Source: Isoetes taiwanensis
Taxonomy: Eukaryota; Streptophyta; Lycopodiopsida; Isoetales; Isoetaceae
NCBI GenBank assembly: GCA_021234155.1
Contig: JAJEKV010000053.1
Coordinates: 286,523-350,522 of the forward strand
Length of the DNA: 64,000 nt
Reading direction: 5' to 3'
Numbering within the stretch: position 1 is the stretch's first letter; each line of letters opens with the position of its first letter. Shown piece by piece: positions 1 through 10,957 of this stretch. A program made the translations under genes and the position numbers. Under the pieces are notes generated by a model. That model worked only from the letters and a program-made list of their open reading frames with translations, did not search any database and was not told the DNA's origin.

Positions 1-59
1 ATTTGAGCGCAGATGCGGCATCGTCGGACGCCATAGCTACCTCATGCAATAATGCAATG

Positions 60-160
60 TGTCAAAAAAAATACAATAAAAGTGTTGCGCACAAAAAACC
101 TAACGTGTCAAAAAAATTTATGAAGGAGTGTTGCGCACAACATGTGTTAACGTGTCAAAA
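60..160. repeat. short tandem repeat, 46-47 bp period
   Basis: About 2.2 copies of a unit that starts TGTCAAAA and contains GTGTTGCGCACAA; unit starts are at 60, 106 and 153. No gene is visible in it. The following 380 bases up to about 540 are AT-rich and hold no recognisable feature. Confidence 0.6.
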
Positions 161-540
161 TTTAAGGTAAGAATCTTAAAGAATATTCCAGAAGAATCTG
201 CCCTCCAATCATTATATATGTTAAGATAATATGAGCTGCCTGATTCAAAAATATTTGGTGCTTTGTATTCAAGTTCTTTGCTAAAAAATCTAGGCAGATT
301 TGTAAGTAGTAATCATATAGCCTTCAGACACAAGCAAGCAAACTCATCATTTGTCCACTTGTCCCTTCATCCAGTATGCAGCCACCTGTATCGTAATGAA
401 AACACATAATTTAGGTTGCAAAAGCAGTCTTAAAATTACCTGAATGTAGAATTGTCATCAATATCATGGTTTCTCATTCACTTCTCAGATTATTATCCAG
501 TGCATCAATAAATATGCAAGTCCATCTGCAAATCTGCTAA

Positions 541-1068
541 TAAGGATGTGGCCTCTTCTGGAGGCAGATGGCATAGTTTTCGAACCCCTTATACAGCAAG
601 AATGGATGCAAGCCTGAGTACATTCAAATTTGTGATGCTGAACTCCAGAATGATCCAGTTGTGGCAGCTTCTCTGGTTGAATTTGGTTGATGCCGAGCAG
701 GTCTTTAATTCGTCAAGCCCAATGAATCTGACAATATGGAACGCTCTGCTAAGTTGATATTCTCAGCATGGAGATGTGCAGCGCGTTTTTGAGCTATTTA
801 AGATGATCCAAAAAAGACTTTTTCAGGCAGATAACATCACATTTCTCTTTATTTTTAATGCGTGCAATCATGCTGGTCTTCTTAAGGAACGCAAGGGGTA
901 CTTTTGGGCCATGTGGAGCCATTATATGATCATTCCTAGTATAGAACATTATACTTGTATGGTTCATCTTCTTGCTCGGGCCAAGATAATGCAGTAAAGA
1001 TGCTGAAAAATATGCCTTTTGAACCTGATTTTATAATTTGGACAACAATAGTGAGTGCTATGCGTTGA
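541..1068 (+). pseudogene. PLS-class PPR gene, 3' remnant
   Basis: Pentatricopeptide-repeat proteins bind organellar RNA, and PLS-class members usually act in RNA editing or processing in chloroplasts or mitochondria. What remains is an array tail: DAEQVF and NLTIWNALLS (L/S-type repeat), a Q/YSQHGD-like step, a repeat containing DNITFLFIFNACNHAGL, then the sequence around IEHYTCMVHLL that typically precedes the E motif, then MPFEPDFIIWTTIVSA after a frame change near 991. The frame is broken by TGA at 755-757, by TAA at 995-997 and by the frame change, so it is a pseudogene. No organelle-targeting peptide or DYW domain is present. The family call is firm; the exact parent is unknown. Confidence 0.75.
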
Positions 1069-1784
1069 TAGGAGATATCTTTATCCAGTTTAAATCCACA
1101 CCGTATGGATGGCTAGAGTTTTTGGAAAGCAAGAAAGTCATCGATTTGAGAACATGGGGACTGCGGAAATTTATGGTTATGGACTTGGGTCACTAGTAAG
1201 CAAATTAATGTGATGATAAAGAGATACTGTTATGTACAGTTTGTTGCTGTTGTTGCAAATGCGCTGCGTATTTCAGAGGAAAAGCACCAGAGTCATTTTA
1301 GATTTTGTGATGATTCACAAAGTCCACTATCTCAAAGTAGTAGTCCTCTGCAAGGGTGCTATGTAGTTGTGCATGCAAGAATGATGCCGATTTTTCGTGC
1401 TCCAAAGTATGCAACACCCAAGTGTCAAAACATAATTTAAACAAGTATACTTTATGGGATCTACCATTATATAACCATAGCCCCCAGTGATTTCTCATGG
1501 GCTTTTCTATAACCTTTAGATAATGATTGTTTTATTCAAGGTTTTCTTGCTTTGCAATTAGTGTTAAAATTTGATGGCTTTCATGCCCATTTTTGGCTAA
1601 TTTGCCCGTCAAAACGGGCAGAAAAAAAATTTGCCCTGCATATGATGGGCATCAAATAGTTAAATGCCCGTCATCAGAAAGACCAAAAAAAAAATTTACA
1701 CGTCATTTGAAAGGCTAAAAATGTAGATTTGCCTGTCATTTTTTCTTATAGTTCATGTCATCCATATAATATATTTAATGTAAT
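1069..1784. other. intergenic, no gene recognised; hairpin at 1604-1619
   Basis: Small open frames here do not resemble known proteins. At 1604-1619 there is a perfect hairpin, GCCCGT-caaa-ACGGGC, within a stretch (1580-1745) that repeats GCCCGTC-like words. This could be the subterminal region of the adjacent hAT-type relic, but no terminal inverted repeat or target duplication was found. Confidence 0.4.
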
Positions 1785-2736
1785 ATGGTTTATGCCTGTA
1801 TTTCTACATATGTCTTTCAGGTACAATTCATGATACATTTCTTGGCATATGTCCTTATTGAGTTGAATAAGTTAAATTCAGAATTTCAAAGGGAAGGACT
1901 TGATGTCACAAAGATAAGCTTATGGTTGGATTTAGTGAAGGAGAAGTTTACTAGGAAGTATCTCTCATGGGATAGAATATTTGGTGAAGGTACAAAACAT
2001 CTTCATATGTTCATGACTTGTTGCCATGATGGTAAAATCGCATTTGTGGATACTGATGGCACTATTCATGATTTGAGGTACGTTGCTATTCCGGAAAAGA
2101 GGGAGAATTTGCAGGCTCTTGACTTGAATGAGTTTCTTGAAGATAGTGGCTCACTTGCACATTCACTTCGCATTGCTAGATCTTTTATAGATGTTGTATC
2201 GGAAGCACTTGCCAGGAGGTTTGCAGATGTGAGTGATGTGTTTATTGCTATGAGTTTTTTTAATCCATCTGCATATCCTTCAAATGATGTGGATAGAGAT
2301 AAACAAACTACAGAATGGCTAGAAACTTTACTTTTGATGTTTGCTTCAAAAGTTGATCGGCTGCGATGTTTAAGTGAGAGAGAAGACTTTGTTGGGACAA
2401 TTTATAGGGCTGTGAAGAATAAAGGTATGATGGTTGGCTTGGTCTATTTGTAGAGATGAAAATGGAACTTGTGATAGCTGGTGGAACAGTTTTCTGGCCC
2501 TAATGAATTTATGGCAATGTTGCATGGTCATTCCTGGAAGCACAACAAGTTGTGAGCGAGGTTTTTCTCGCCAAAATGCTATCAAGAGTGCTACAAGAAG
2601 TCATATGAACCTAGAGACAGTTGATGTAACAATGCTGGTCTCATTGTGTGATGAACCATTTGAATCTATAGATTGGCAAGCGTGTTTTAAGGATTGGTAT
2701 ACAACAAAAGACAGGAGAGCAATGCCACTCTGTTAA
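1785..2736 (+). pseudogene. hAT-type transposase relic (ZNF862-like C-terminal part)
   Basis: Two overlapping frames (1785-2453, then 2434-2736 in another frame) together give the C-terminal half of a hAT-superfamily transposase, an enzyme that cuts and pastes DNA transposons in the nucleus. The first part contains LWLDLVKEKFTRKYLSWDRI-like helical sequence typical of the ZNF862/KIAA1586 branch. The second contains the diagnostic dimerisation signature, MVIPGSTTSCERGFS followed by N-x-IKS-x-x-R and a leucine-rich tail. The frame change lies around 2430-2450. No zinc finger, N-terminal half or terminal repeats were found, so it is a dead fragment rather than an active element. A domesticated gene is possible but the frameshift argues against it. 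Confidence 0.65.
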
Positions 2737-2977
2737 TTGATCCATTTATGTACTCTTTTTTGAGTTATAATGCAAGTAATACAAATGGGTATTTTTTCTA
2801 TATTTTTTGACTAAAAACTGAAAGGTTGGAATTTGAGAACTTTCTGTCATTGTCAAATTTTAACACTGTTTGCAATCATGTTGCTAATTTTAAAAAGCTG
2901 GCAGAATTTCTTCATGCTTTTCACCGTGCTTTCAAATTAACATTAATGCTAGTAGCTGCCACCCTGGCGACGTGCAG

Positions 2978-3023
2978 ACGATATCTATGTGCATATGGTG
3001 CATACGATATCTATGTGCATATG
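2978..3023. repeat. 26-bp tandem duplication
   Basis: The 20-bp word ACGATATCTATGTGCATATG occurs at 2978-2997 and again at 3004-3023, a period of 26. It contains GATATC and CATATG palindromes. The surrounding 2737-3616 region holds no confident gene; the open frame 3272-3490 could be decayed N-terminal sequence of the PPR pseudogene that follows. Confidence 0.5.
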
Positions 3024-3623
3024 TCCGATCACAGTGGTGAATAGCATCAAAAACCAAATGAAGAGACCTACCATGTACTTATAAATTGCCTTGTGTGCCA
3101 GGACAAGTTGGACGTGGCACTTCTAATTTGTGAGCAGATGCCATTTCTCAAAGTTCTTCCATGTTTTATGACCTGTAAGGTACTTTTAATTGCTTCTATA
3201 TTGGCTGGTAACGTAGCCATGGCAAAGGTTGTACATCAAAGGTTGCGCAATTCTGGTTTTGTACTTTAAGTTTGCATCAAGAAGAAGAAAAATACATACA
3301 TGAATATGGTGATCAACTTCTTAAGGAGCAGTGGTGTTTCAGCAATAAGCACCCTGAACCTGCACCAATATTTGATTATTTTAACGAGGGTGCACTTGAT
3401 AAGCCCACAGATTATCAAGCGGAATTGGGGCTCTCCGATGAAGTGGCCCAAGTCTATCATATCCCGACCCTTTTGACATCTCTTTGTTAGCCAGAGTGCT
3501 ATGGGAGTGCTATTAGCATGGGGTCTTGATATAGAAGAGACAAGTGCTGCTTATAAAATAAGATGGGATTGCCATAAGGTATCCCAAATGCTAGGCTACA
3601 TACACTGGAGTGTTGCATGGAGT

Positions 3624-4364
3624 TTTTCTAATTGAGAAAGGGATCAAGATGGTTATAAACATAATAGTTTTACTTATGCTAAAATGGCCTCAATTTTGAC
3701 AAAGTATCGGAAGATTGAGGTGCTAGAAAAACTACTTGGACAAGTATATAAAGCTGATAATACATGCCACGATGTTGTTGTGTTTAATGCACTTTTCTCA
3801 GCATACTCCAGGGCGGTGTTGAAGGGTCGTTGTATGCATTTGATTTATTGGATGCAGGAGCAGCAAATAAAACCTAACAGCAGAACTTTTGCTTGTCGAA
3901 TAGTTTTCTACTGTAAAGTCTGTCATTTGCATGAAAAGGCAATGGAAGTATACACGGATATGATTGGAAGAGGGTACCTTCCCGATGTCCACACATACAC
4001 TGTGCTTATTGAATGTCTTGCCCATGCAGGATAGATGACAAAAGCATTGGGCATTCTGCATAAAATGCCCAAGTATGGTTGTTACCCCAATGCTGCATAT
4101 ACTGTGCTCATTGATGCTTGTATAAAGAAAGATAAAATTGCAGAAGCCATGGCTCTTTATAATAAAATGCAGGAGCGCAATGTAGAGCCAATAGCTGTGA
4201 CTTATTCTTTGTTACTGAAAGGGCTAGTACTAGCTGGAAAGAGTGCTGATACTAATAAAGTTTTGAACGCAAGAAATTCCTCAGAATATGCAAAATGTGG
4301 AAACCCTCAATCATACTTTGAAAGGGTGGTTCAGGATTTGTTCTTGGAAAACTTGGTTGCCTAA
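3624..4364 (+). pseudogene. P-class PPR pseudogene
   Basis: One reading frame with two stops reads through about five P-type PPR motifs of roughly 35 residues. They include GYKHNSFTYAKM, HDVVVFNALFSAY, PNSRTFACRIVFYC, GYLPDVHTYTVLIE, GCYPNAAYTVLIDAC and NVEPIAVTYSLLLKGL. P-class PPR proteins typically stabilise or process organellar transcripts. Stops are TGA at 3633-3635, where the family normally has Trp in FxNW, and TAG after LAHAG at 4032-4034. The tail after about 4260 no longer fits the motif and ends at 4362-4364. No start, transit peptide or promoter is recognisable. Organellar-type RNA editing cannot rescue a nuclear transcript, so I call it a pseudogene. Confidence 0.75.
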
Positions 4365-5122
4365 GGTTCAGCTGTTCATCGTAAGCAAATCTAATTGGAC
4401 TTTTGGCATATTCCACTCATACAACTTAGAATGATGTTGCAAATATCTTCAAAAAGTTCTGAAGCGTTTTAGCAATATTATCCTGACAAGATTATGCCCC
4501 GACTTATAGGAGTTTCGGTATCCTAAATTATGTCAAGGCAAGTTCCAAGAAGCTTATGAAACGAGGATAGAATGGGTGCCTAGCTTCTTATCAATCGGCA
4601 TAAGTACAAGAATTTACTGATCCATTGGAAGTACTGTTAGTAATCAATGTGACTTCAAAGAGGTAGACCAAAAGGAACGTTTTACTGTTGGTGTTAAAGG
4701 ATTGTATTTGCATACGCATTTTGCTCCTTTTCTGGTATTGAGTGGGCAGAGCAGAAGTGCCTTTTTCGTGTAAGAAATGGGGAAGGATTATATGAGAGCG
4801 TATGAGATCTTCCAGAGCACTAGAGCACTAATGAGGGATCACATGCGCTTGCTCCTCTTCGGTTTGTACCAATAGTTATGAAACCAATGGTAATGGGAAC
4901 ATGGCATGTTACACTAGTAAGACACATGCAAATCAGTTGAAGGAAATTAAAAAGGATTCCTGCAAGTCTGTGATTTTGCGGTCTAAAATATCCCGCATCA
5001 GAGTTACAAGATGTCCATTTGATCTGCATCACTTGTGCACGAATGTCATTGCTACAGTAAAATTCGAGTGTCGAACCATTGAGTATTGAGTATCCATTCA
5101 ATTCAATGACCAATCTGACATT
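4365..5122. other. intergenic, nothing recognised
   Basis: No protein family, RNA gene or ordered repeat was recognised between the two PPR pseudogenes. Open frames on both strands are short and without motifs. Confidence 0.5.
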
Positions 5123-5890
5123 TTTGGCTGTGCACTCATTGATATGTATGTAAGATGTGGCACTTTGGAAGAAGCACACAGTGTATTTGATAACTTCCCA
5201 ATTGAAAATGTGGGAGTATGGAGTGCAATGATTGCGGCGTATGTGCAGCACTTTGAAGATTGTCTTGCATTACAAATGCTTTGACAAAATGCAAATTGAT
5301 CAAATAAAGCCTCATAAAGTCACATTTTTAAGCGTTTTGAAATCTTGTAATAATACAGGAGCCATAGAGCAGGGAAGATACATTCAAAAAAGATCATGGA
5401 GAATGGGTTGCAAACTGACATTGTAGTGGGAAGTACCATTATTCACATGTATGCAAAATGTGAGGCGATGCACCCACGTAAAGTCTTTGACATGCTATTG
5501 GCTAAAAATGTGGTATCATGGTGTGCAATGGTTTCAGGATATGCTCAGGCCAGCAATGTAAGGATGGCTGTAGAATGTTTCAAAAGCAAGCAAAATTCTG
5601 GAATCATGGTGGATGATATAACATATAGAACCATTCTTACCGCATTTAGATATGCGGGCATGGTGGATGAAGCCCTTTGGTTTGTAATTCTGAGAGGATG
5701 TGATGACATAATGCTGGATATAGATCACATTACTGGCATGGTGGATCTTCTTATGCATGCAGGACATTTCAGTGAAGCAGAAGATTTAGTCCAAGCTACT
5801 CATGTACAACCTGATGTCTGTTTGTGGATCAGGATGACCTTACTTAATGCCTGTCACATATGCCCAGTGTTGTTGGGCGGGAACTGCTAA
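5123..5890 (+). pseudogene. PLS-class PPR pseudogene
   Basis: The sequence can be followed through three frames. FGCALIDMYVRCGTLEEAHSVF and VWSAMIAAYVQHFEDCLAL lead to a stop near 5281. Next come KMQIDQIKPHKVTFLSVL and CNNTGAIEQGRYI. A third frame from 5396 gives TDIVVGSTIIHMYAKCEA, KNVVSWCAMVSGYAQA, DDITYRTILTAFRYAGMV, IDHITGMVDLLMHAGHF and VQPDVCLWIRMTLLNACHI. These are alternating L, S and P motifs running into the pre-E-motif region of an organellar RNA-binding PLS protein. At least two frameshifts have inactivated it, and no E/DYW C-terminus follows. With the pseudogenes at 0.54 and 3.62 kb it makes a small cluster of decayed PPR copies. Confidence 0.75.
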
Positions 5891-8543
5891 ATGATGTTGG
5901 GTTTTAGAAAACCCTTATTCCAGGCATTTGCTTGCCTTATACAGATGGATTTTTCCAAGTACAGACTGAATTCAGGTTTCTGGTGTTCATGGCATGAGTG
6001 GGACAGCTCGATTTTGCGTTGGAGTAATGGCAAATCTATTTTATTTGGTTTAAGCCATGGAGTCCAACGGATATCCGGGCCAGGAGTTTGGTTCGCAGGG
6101 TTTTGGGTCTTGGAATCAATAGCAACCGGCTCGATTTTATATTTTAGCTTCTAGGCTTCGTTTGAATCTGCTTTTGTCTGAATGAAGAATCGGGAGAGCA
6201 AGTAATCTGCACTTATCTCGAATATCTATGCTAATGCATTAAACCAGACAAAGTGAGTATCAAAAGAAACAAAGCATCTTCTGACTTTACAATAGGATGT
6301 TCAATTTTCCCAAATGGTTCTTTCATATGAGTGATTTGATCTATGGGGTGTGTGATTTAAATTTATGCATTGCTAGAAAGAAAGGGGAAGAAGAAGTGGG
6401 GACTTCAAATTAACTAGAACTAGTTTAAGGCAGGTTTGATTGCCTTGAATAGGAATCTACAAGTTTTGTGTTTAGCTAATGCATACTACTCTTCATAGCT
6501 AATTAATTAATGTAGATGTCAACAACGCCCCTAGTTAATTAATGTAGATGTCAACAACGCCCCATATAGTGTGCTAATTTCGTTTTGGGTTTGGGGAGGG
6601 TATTTTGGCAATGGTGGGGACTATGATTTCGGTATCGTATTGTATGAAAAATGGTATAATTTGCCATGTGGGAGGAGCTTGAGTGTTTCATGCTATTTTG
6701 GGTGGTTTGGAAGTCCCTTTTTGCATGGATCTTTTTTGCAAAGGCTGAATTCCAGGAAGCCGAATTTGGAAGGCACGAGCCAATTGCTGTGCTGCCCTGT
6801 GGTGTGTGTACAGAGGGCGTCGTCTGGGAGAGGGAGGCCAACGCATCGGCCTGTTGCAGACGAACCAGTCTGATTTCTCCCCTGGTACACATGCAATTTG
6901 TTGTAGCCTAAGTTCTCAAGTTCTAGGGCTTCGATAGCTTTTCATGCTACTGTCTATTTTCGGCCTGGGTTCAGAGCGGATTGTGCAGAGCAGGGGCGAT
7001 GGAGCGAGGAGGGGCGGCCTGGAACCTGCATCCTCGTGTTTCTGCACTAAAAGGCACGAGCCCATCGACTCTTGAACTTGTGTGCCCTGTTACAAGGCAC
7101 AGAGCAGTCGAATTCGTTGTTTGCAAAGGCTTACACCAAAAACATGGAGGTTTCGATTCGACTCCAGGGGACTTTTGAGTCTGGTTTGAACCGAATGCAT
7201 TGATTGTTTGTAGTCTAGTTGCTTTGGTACAATTCTCCGGAAGAGGGCATTCTTTTTTCTTGAAGCTGCAAGATATGTGAATATATGATTACTCTCTTAC
7301 TCTCTTGGGCGCCATATTTCCTTCAAGATGTTGACGTTTTTAAGAGACTCAATGTTAAGAAGAAAGGATCATGTCGGATTTTGAAGCATTTTGTCATGTT
7401 TTTCCTACCATCTTTCATCCCACTTTGCAGAACTGTACAAAATCTCGAGAACTTTGTGTTAGAAATCCTCTGTTAGGGATTCGATGGGCTACTATTGAAG
7501 CTATGGTGGCTTTGAACAGGGCAGGCGGTATGGCAGAAGGCATACTATGGCAAGAGTTATTTTGCTTCTTTTTTATTTTTGTTCAACCATAGGTTCGTTC
7601 TACACCATTGACATTGGCATCCATTTTTTCTCTCAAAATTCTAATGGCCATTGATCTGGCACAATGCCAGGAATATTCCCCACATCGATGGCTTGCAGGA
7701 ATATTGTTTTACAAAACAGTAAAATTTAAGTCGAATAAATTAAATAATTTTCTAGCAAATCTTCCTATGATGTTAGTGGCTTTATTTGCGCATCTATTTC
7801 ATGCATTACTCGCAAGTAATAGATTGATCAAATTGATCTTAGTTGTCTCTGGAGAATTTTAACAATTTGATATCATTAGCCACCATTTTAGTTTAGGGTA
7901 TAGACGCCATTTGGATTTCTTTCTCAAAGTTTGCTTTGTATAAAGGGACTCTGTAAACCAATTGTGATGATTCTATATGAAATATAATTGCAGGTTAAGC
8001 AAAATTGAGATTACGTATTCAACTGTAGTAAAACAATAAATTAGAGAAAGCTGGTAAAGAGGGAAAGACAAGTGGAATGTCAATTTGGAGAGCCGAACTC
8101 ATATTCCAAGAGGTTAGTAATTTGATAATACGTCACTAATTTGATAATTCCAAGAGGTCATTAAATAATTATTCAATGGTCGACATGTAGAAATCATTGT
8201 AGCAATGAAAATGATGGAAATGATCTTATTTTTATTGTAGCATAGAGTTTTAGAACATTTTCGACAGCAAGTTAATAGCATTATGGGGTTAAATGTTTGA
8301 TTGATATTTCGTGATTTGATTCTTGATTTCACGTGTCCTCTAAAGTGACCCAGCATTCATATTTTAATCAACTATCAAGTGAGCATCCTACAATTTGAAC
8401 TCAAAGGGAACTTTGATGCATGTGCACTTTTTCAATGTTGTAGCTGAACTTGGGTTGCAGATTGCACTAGATGTGGCAACTAGGTTGTAATTTTTTGTCT
8501 GAGCTATGATTGCTTTATTTCTAATATTTAATTTCACATTCAG
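5891..8543. other. 2.65-kb stretch without a recognised gene
   Basis: No coding region with family motifs was seen. The only ordered structure noticed is a 32-bp direct duplication at about 6503-6563 (TTAATTAATGTAGATGTC followed by AACAACGCCCC, twice). Splice-like sites and short frames occur but do not join into a plausible protein. Confidence 0.45.
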
Positions 8544-9692
8544 ATGGGCGACAACTTGGATGATCCGTTGCACGAAGCAATCTTGATATTGCGGGACCTA
8601 TATGGTACTGGTGGCGATCCCGCACAAAGGTTTCGTGAATGGGCCCAAAATCCTCAGGAGACTATTAATGTTTGATCGACGGATGCGGGAGCAGGAGGCC
8701 ACTGCTACTGTATATCGATCGCCCTTGCCTTCTCTACCTCCACCTGCACCTGCACCTGCACCTACACCACCTACACTGACACCTACAGCTCCAGCTCCAC
8801 ATGAGTCAGTTATAGGTATAAATTTCAACTTTGTTTCTTTTGAAAATATGCTATATACATATTTTGCCATATGTTGCAGGGCGTGGGTGTGGGCGTGGAA
8901 GTGGACGTGGGGTACGAGGTAGGGGTATACCACCTGTAGGCTCAGGAGAAGTGCAGGTAATTGTTTTTCACACTTCCATAATAATTTAAAATAATAAACT
9001 AATAAGTTTGACTTGCAAGTGGGGATATTTAAGTATCCTGCAGACTGTAGGATATTAGAGAGCTCACCAAATGTACCTGCTTTGGTGGTAAGCTCGATGG
9101 GCAAGCCAAAGTTTGGACCAGGAGATAGGGCCTTACGTAGGACTATAAGAAATATAGTGCACGATCATTTTTATTGGAAGGCACCTCACAAGAAAATGAA
9201 AGAGCAAGATCCTGAGCACATTGAGCTGGTGAAATGCTTTACTCAACATTTCTTACATCAATCACTCTCAGTCCTTTATACGACACAAGTTATCTGAGAT
9301 CCATAGGTGTGTTATCATTATCTTCAATTTTGTTAAACTTCAACCATCTTCATTGAAATTCTTATTGTATTAACTTTTTTTTTTTTTAGAAGCCATCGCT
9401 CTAAGCTGAAGAAGGAGGAGGCTAGGAAGCATTTAGAAGAGGGAACTTCTAAGCGAAAATGTATTACTGACGAGGCATGGGAGTGGGCCCTTCGAGAGAT
9501 CGCGGCAGATGATGCAGAACCAGACAGACATGCGCAGCAGAAGGATGCCACATCGTAAGTTTACTTTATTTTAGCTTGCAATATTTTATTTTCTCTTTTA
9601 AGACTTTTTACATGTGCAGTGCGAGAATTGCACAGCAATTAGTGGGTCATCGGTTTGGTAGTTTTGGCCAATCAGGATTCGAGGCTACTTTT
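8544..9692 (+). pseudogene. degenerate multi-exon, transposon-like gene of unknown family
   Basis: Several exon-like blocks share good splice sites. Block 1 (8544-8815) starts at ATG after an AG, with MGDNLDDPLHEAILILRDLY, then a frame change near 8660, then a proline-rich run PSLPPPAPAPAPTPP. Block 2 (8880-8956) encodes RGCGRGSGRGVRGRG between TTGCAG and GTAATT. Block 3 (about 9013-9307) includes GPGDRALRRTIRNIVHDHFY. Block 4 (9390-9554) includes SKLKKEEARKHLEEGTSKRK and DEAWEWALREIA. Block 5 (9620-9692) includes ARIAQQLVGHRFGSFG. A basic and RGG-rich N-terminus with a charged helical C-terminus resembles genes of plant DNA transposons (Ptta/En/Spm, Transposase_24 type), but I cannot prove that. 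Block 3 also contains a stop at 9295-9297 before a usable donor, so it is probably decayed. Confidence 0.4.
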
Positions 9693-10045
9693 GTAAGTAT
9701 TTGAGTCTTTTGTAATGGTTTATCTTTATATATACTAAAGGGATTTTGAGTGTATATCATCAACTTTCATTACAAGCCGTTGATGTATACGAAGGGTCAA
9801 GATTGAAAAAATCTAGGCGGCTCTTGGCAGCATCTTGGCCATTGATTGTTTTTTTTTTTTCATCGGTTCGATTTTTTTCCTTTCCTCTAACGGTTTGCAC
9901 GCATTCTTTTGTTTTTTTCTTGACAAAAGACATGCAGTAGGGTGCATCTTCCGGACCGAATTTCCTTGGGGATTCTGAAAGGAGCGAAGCGATGTCAGTG
10001 GCGGGAGCCCGACTCCAACCTTATTTCCCTCTCTAGATACGTTTA

Positions 10046-10225
10046 GGGAAAAACTACAATATACCCCTAACTTTTTGCAAAATTCACAACATACCCCTAA
10101 CTTTTAAAAAATTCATGAAATGCCCTTAACGTATAGGTTTTTTAGGGGCATTTTGTGAATTTTTAGAAAGTTAGGGGTATGTTGTGAATTTTGCAAAAAG
10201 TTAGGGGTATTTTGTAGTTTTTCCC
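10046..10225. mobile_element. Mutator-like foldback MITE
   Basis: A 180-bp element made almost entirely of two long inverted arms. It begins GGGAAAAACTAC and ends GTAGTTTTTCCC, and the arms stay complementary for about 80 bp around a short centre near 10127-10146. It is flanked by perfect 9-bp direct repeats ATACGTTTA at 10037-10045 and 10226-10234. A 9-bp duplication and long terminal inverted repeats starting with G are hallmarks of the Mutator (MULE) superfamily. It has no coding capacity, so it would have been mobilised in trans. The transcript would fold into a near-perfect hairpin and could feed small-RNA pathways (inference). Confidence 0.9.
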
Positions 10226-10234
10226 ATACGTTTA

Positions 10235-10934
10235 TTATGATCAGAGCATTTATTTTCTCTCACCTTTCTTATAATTAGAGCTTTCCTTTTTTTTTAACGG
10301 TTCACAACAGGAATTGGAGCAGAATCAATATTTGATAGTTTCTAATAGTGCTGAGTGCATACCACGATGGCAATTCCATTTTTCACTTCCTGTCTTTTGT
10401 TTCTGGCAGCCATGACGCTGCAAGAATATCTCAAGAAGACCTTGCTCAGCACTATAAATGCAGGCAACCAGGAAGGTACGAAGAGCACTTCTCTGGCTTT
10501 AGGATTTGAATATGAAAATCAAGTTTCTTTGCATGCTACCTTATTTGAAAAAGCTTTTTTGCTCCATTCTCTTCTATAAGATGTTTCAATTTGCAAGTCC
10601 CTCGGATACCATGCCTTCATTATTCAGTGCAATTGCATTAAGCTTCAACTTAGCCAGCAATGGCCTTGGTATGCTTCAGAGCCAGATCAATTTCTTTCTT
10701 TGGAAGCAGTTGCTTATCTGCAAAAGTGCTGCAAAAGAGAATTGTATTAGAGACCAATATATTCAACGTGTGGAGAATTTATGTTGGTAGAATCAGTCAT
10801 TTAGTTTGAATCTTCAATTATGCTAGCTGGTCTCTATGATTGTCATAGCATGATCGCTTTTGGAGCTCTTCATTGTTTTGGATATGATAACATGACAACT
10901 TTCTCCTGTAGAATGTCAAAGAGATATTGCATAC
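10235..10934. other. intergenic, no gene recognised
   Basis: AT-rich sequence between the MITE and the retroelement array. Open frames (for example 10355-10579) show no family motif. Confidence 0.45.
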
Positions 10935-10957
10935 TTTTTTTTTTTTTTTTTTTTTTT
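10935..10957. repeat. T23 tract at left edge of retroelement array
   Basis: Twenty-three consecutive T residues directly precede the first base of unit copy 1. Internal unit junctions carry only eight T residues, so the array's outer boundary differs from its inner ones. The tract may mark the original insertion site or a 5'-end product of the element (inference). Confidence 0.7.

Noticed and set aside
3633-4034. Rescue of PPR stops by fern-type U-to-C RNA editing
   Set aside because: That editing acts on organellar transcripts; these genes have nuclear-type surroundings and further lesions.
8598-9104. 168-codon minus-strand frame with a Gly/Ala-rich run
   Set aside because: It is the complement of the Pro-Ala and Gly-Arg exons on the plus strand, which have the splice sites.
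9728-10036. Helitron spanning TCTTTATATATACTAAAG to CTCTAG before the MITE
   Set aside because: The 3' hairpin is weak, and the base after CTAG is A, not T; the ends are not convincing.
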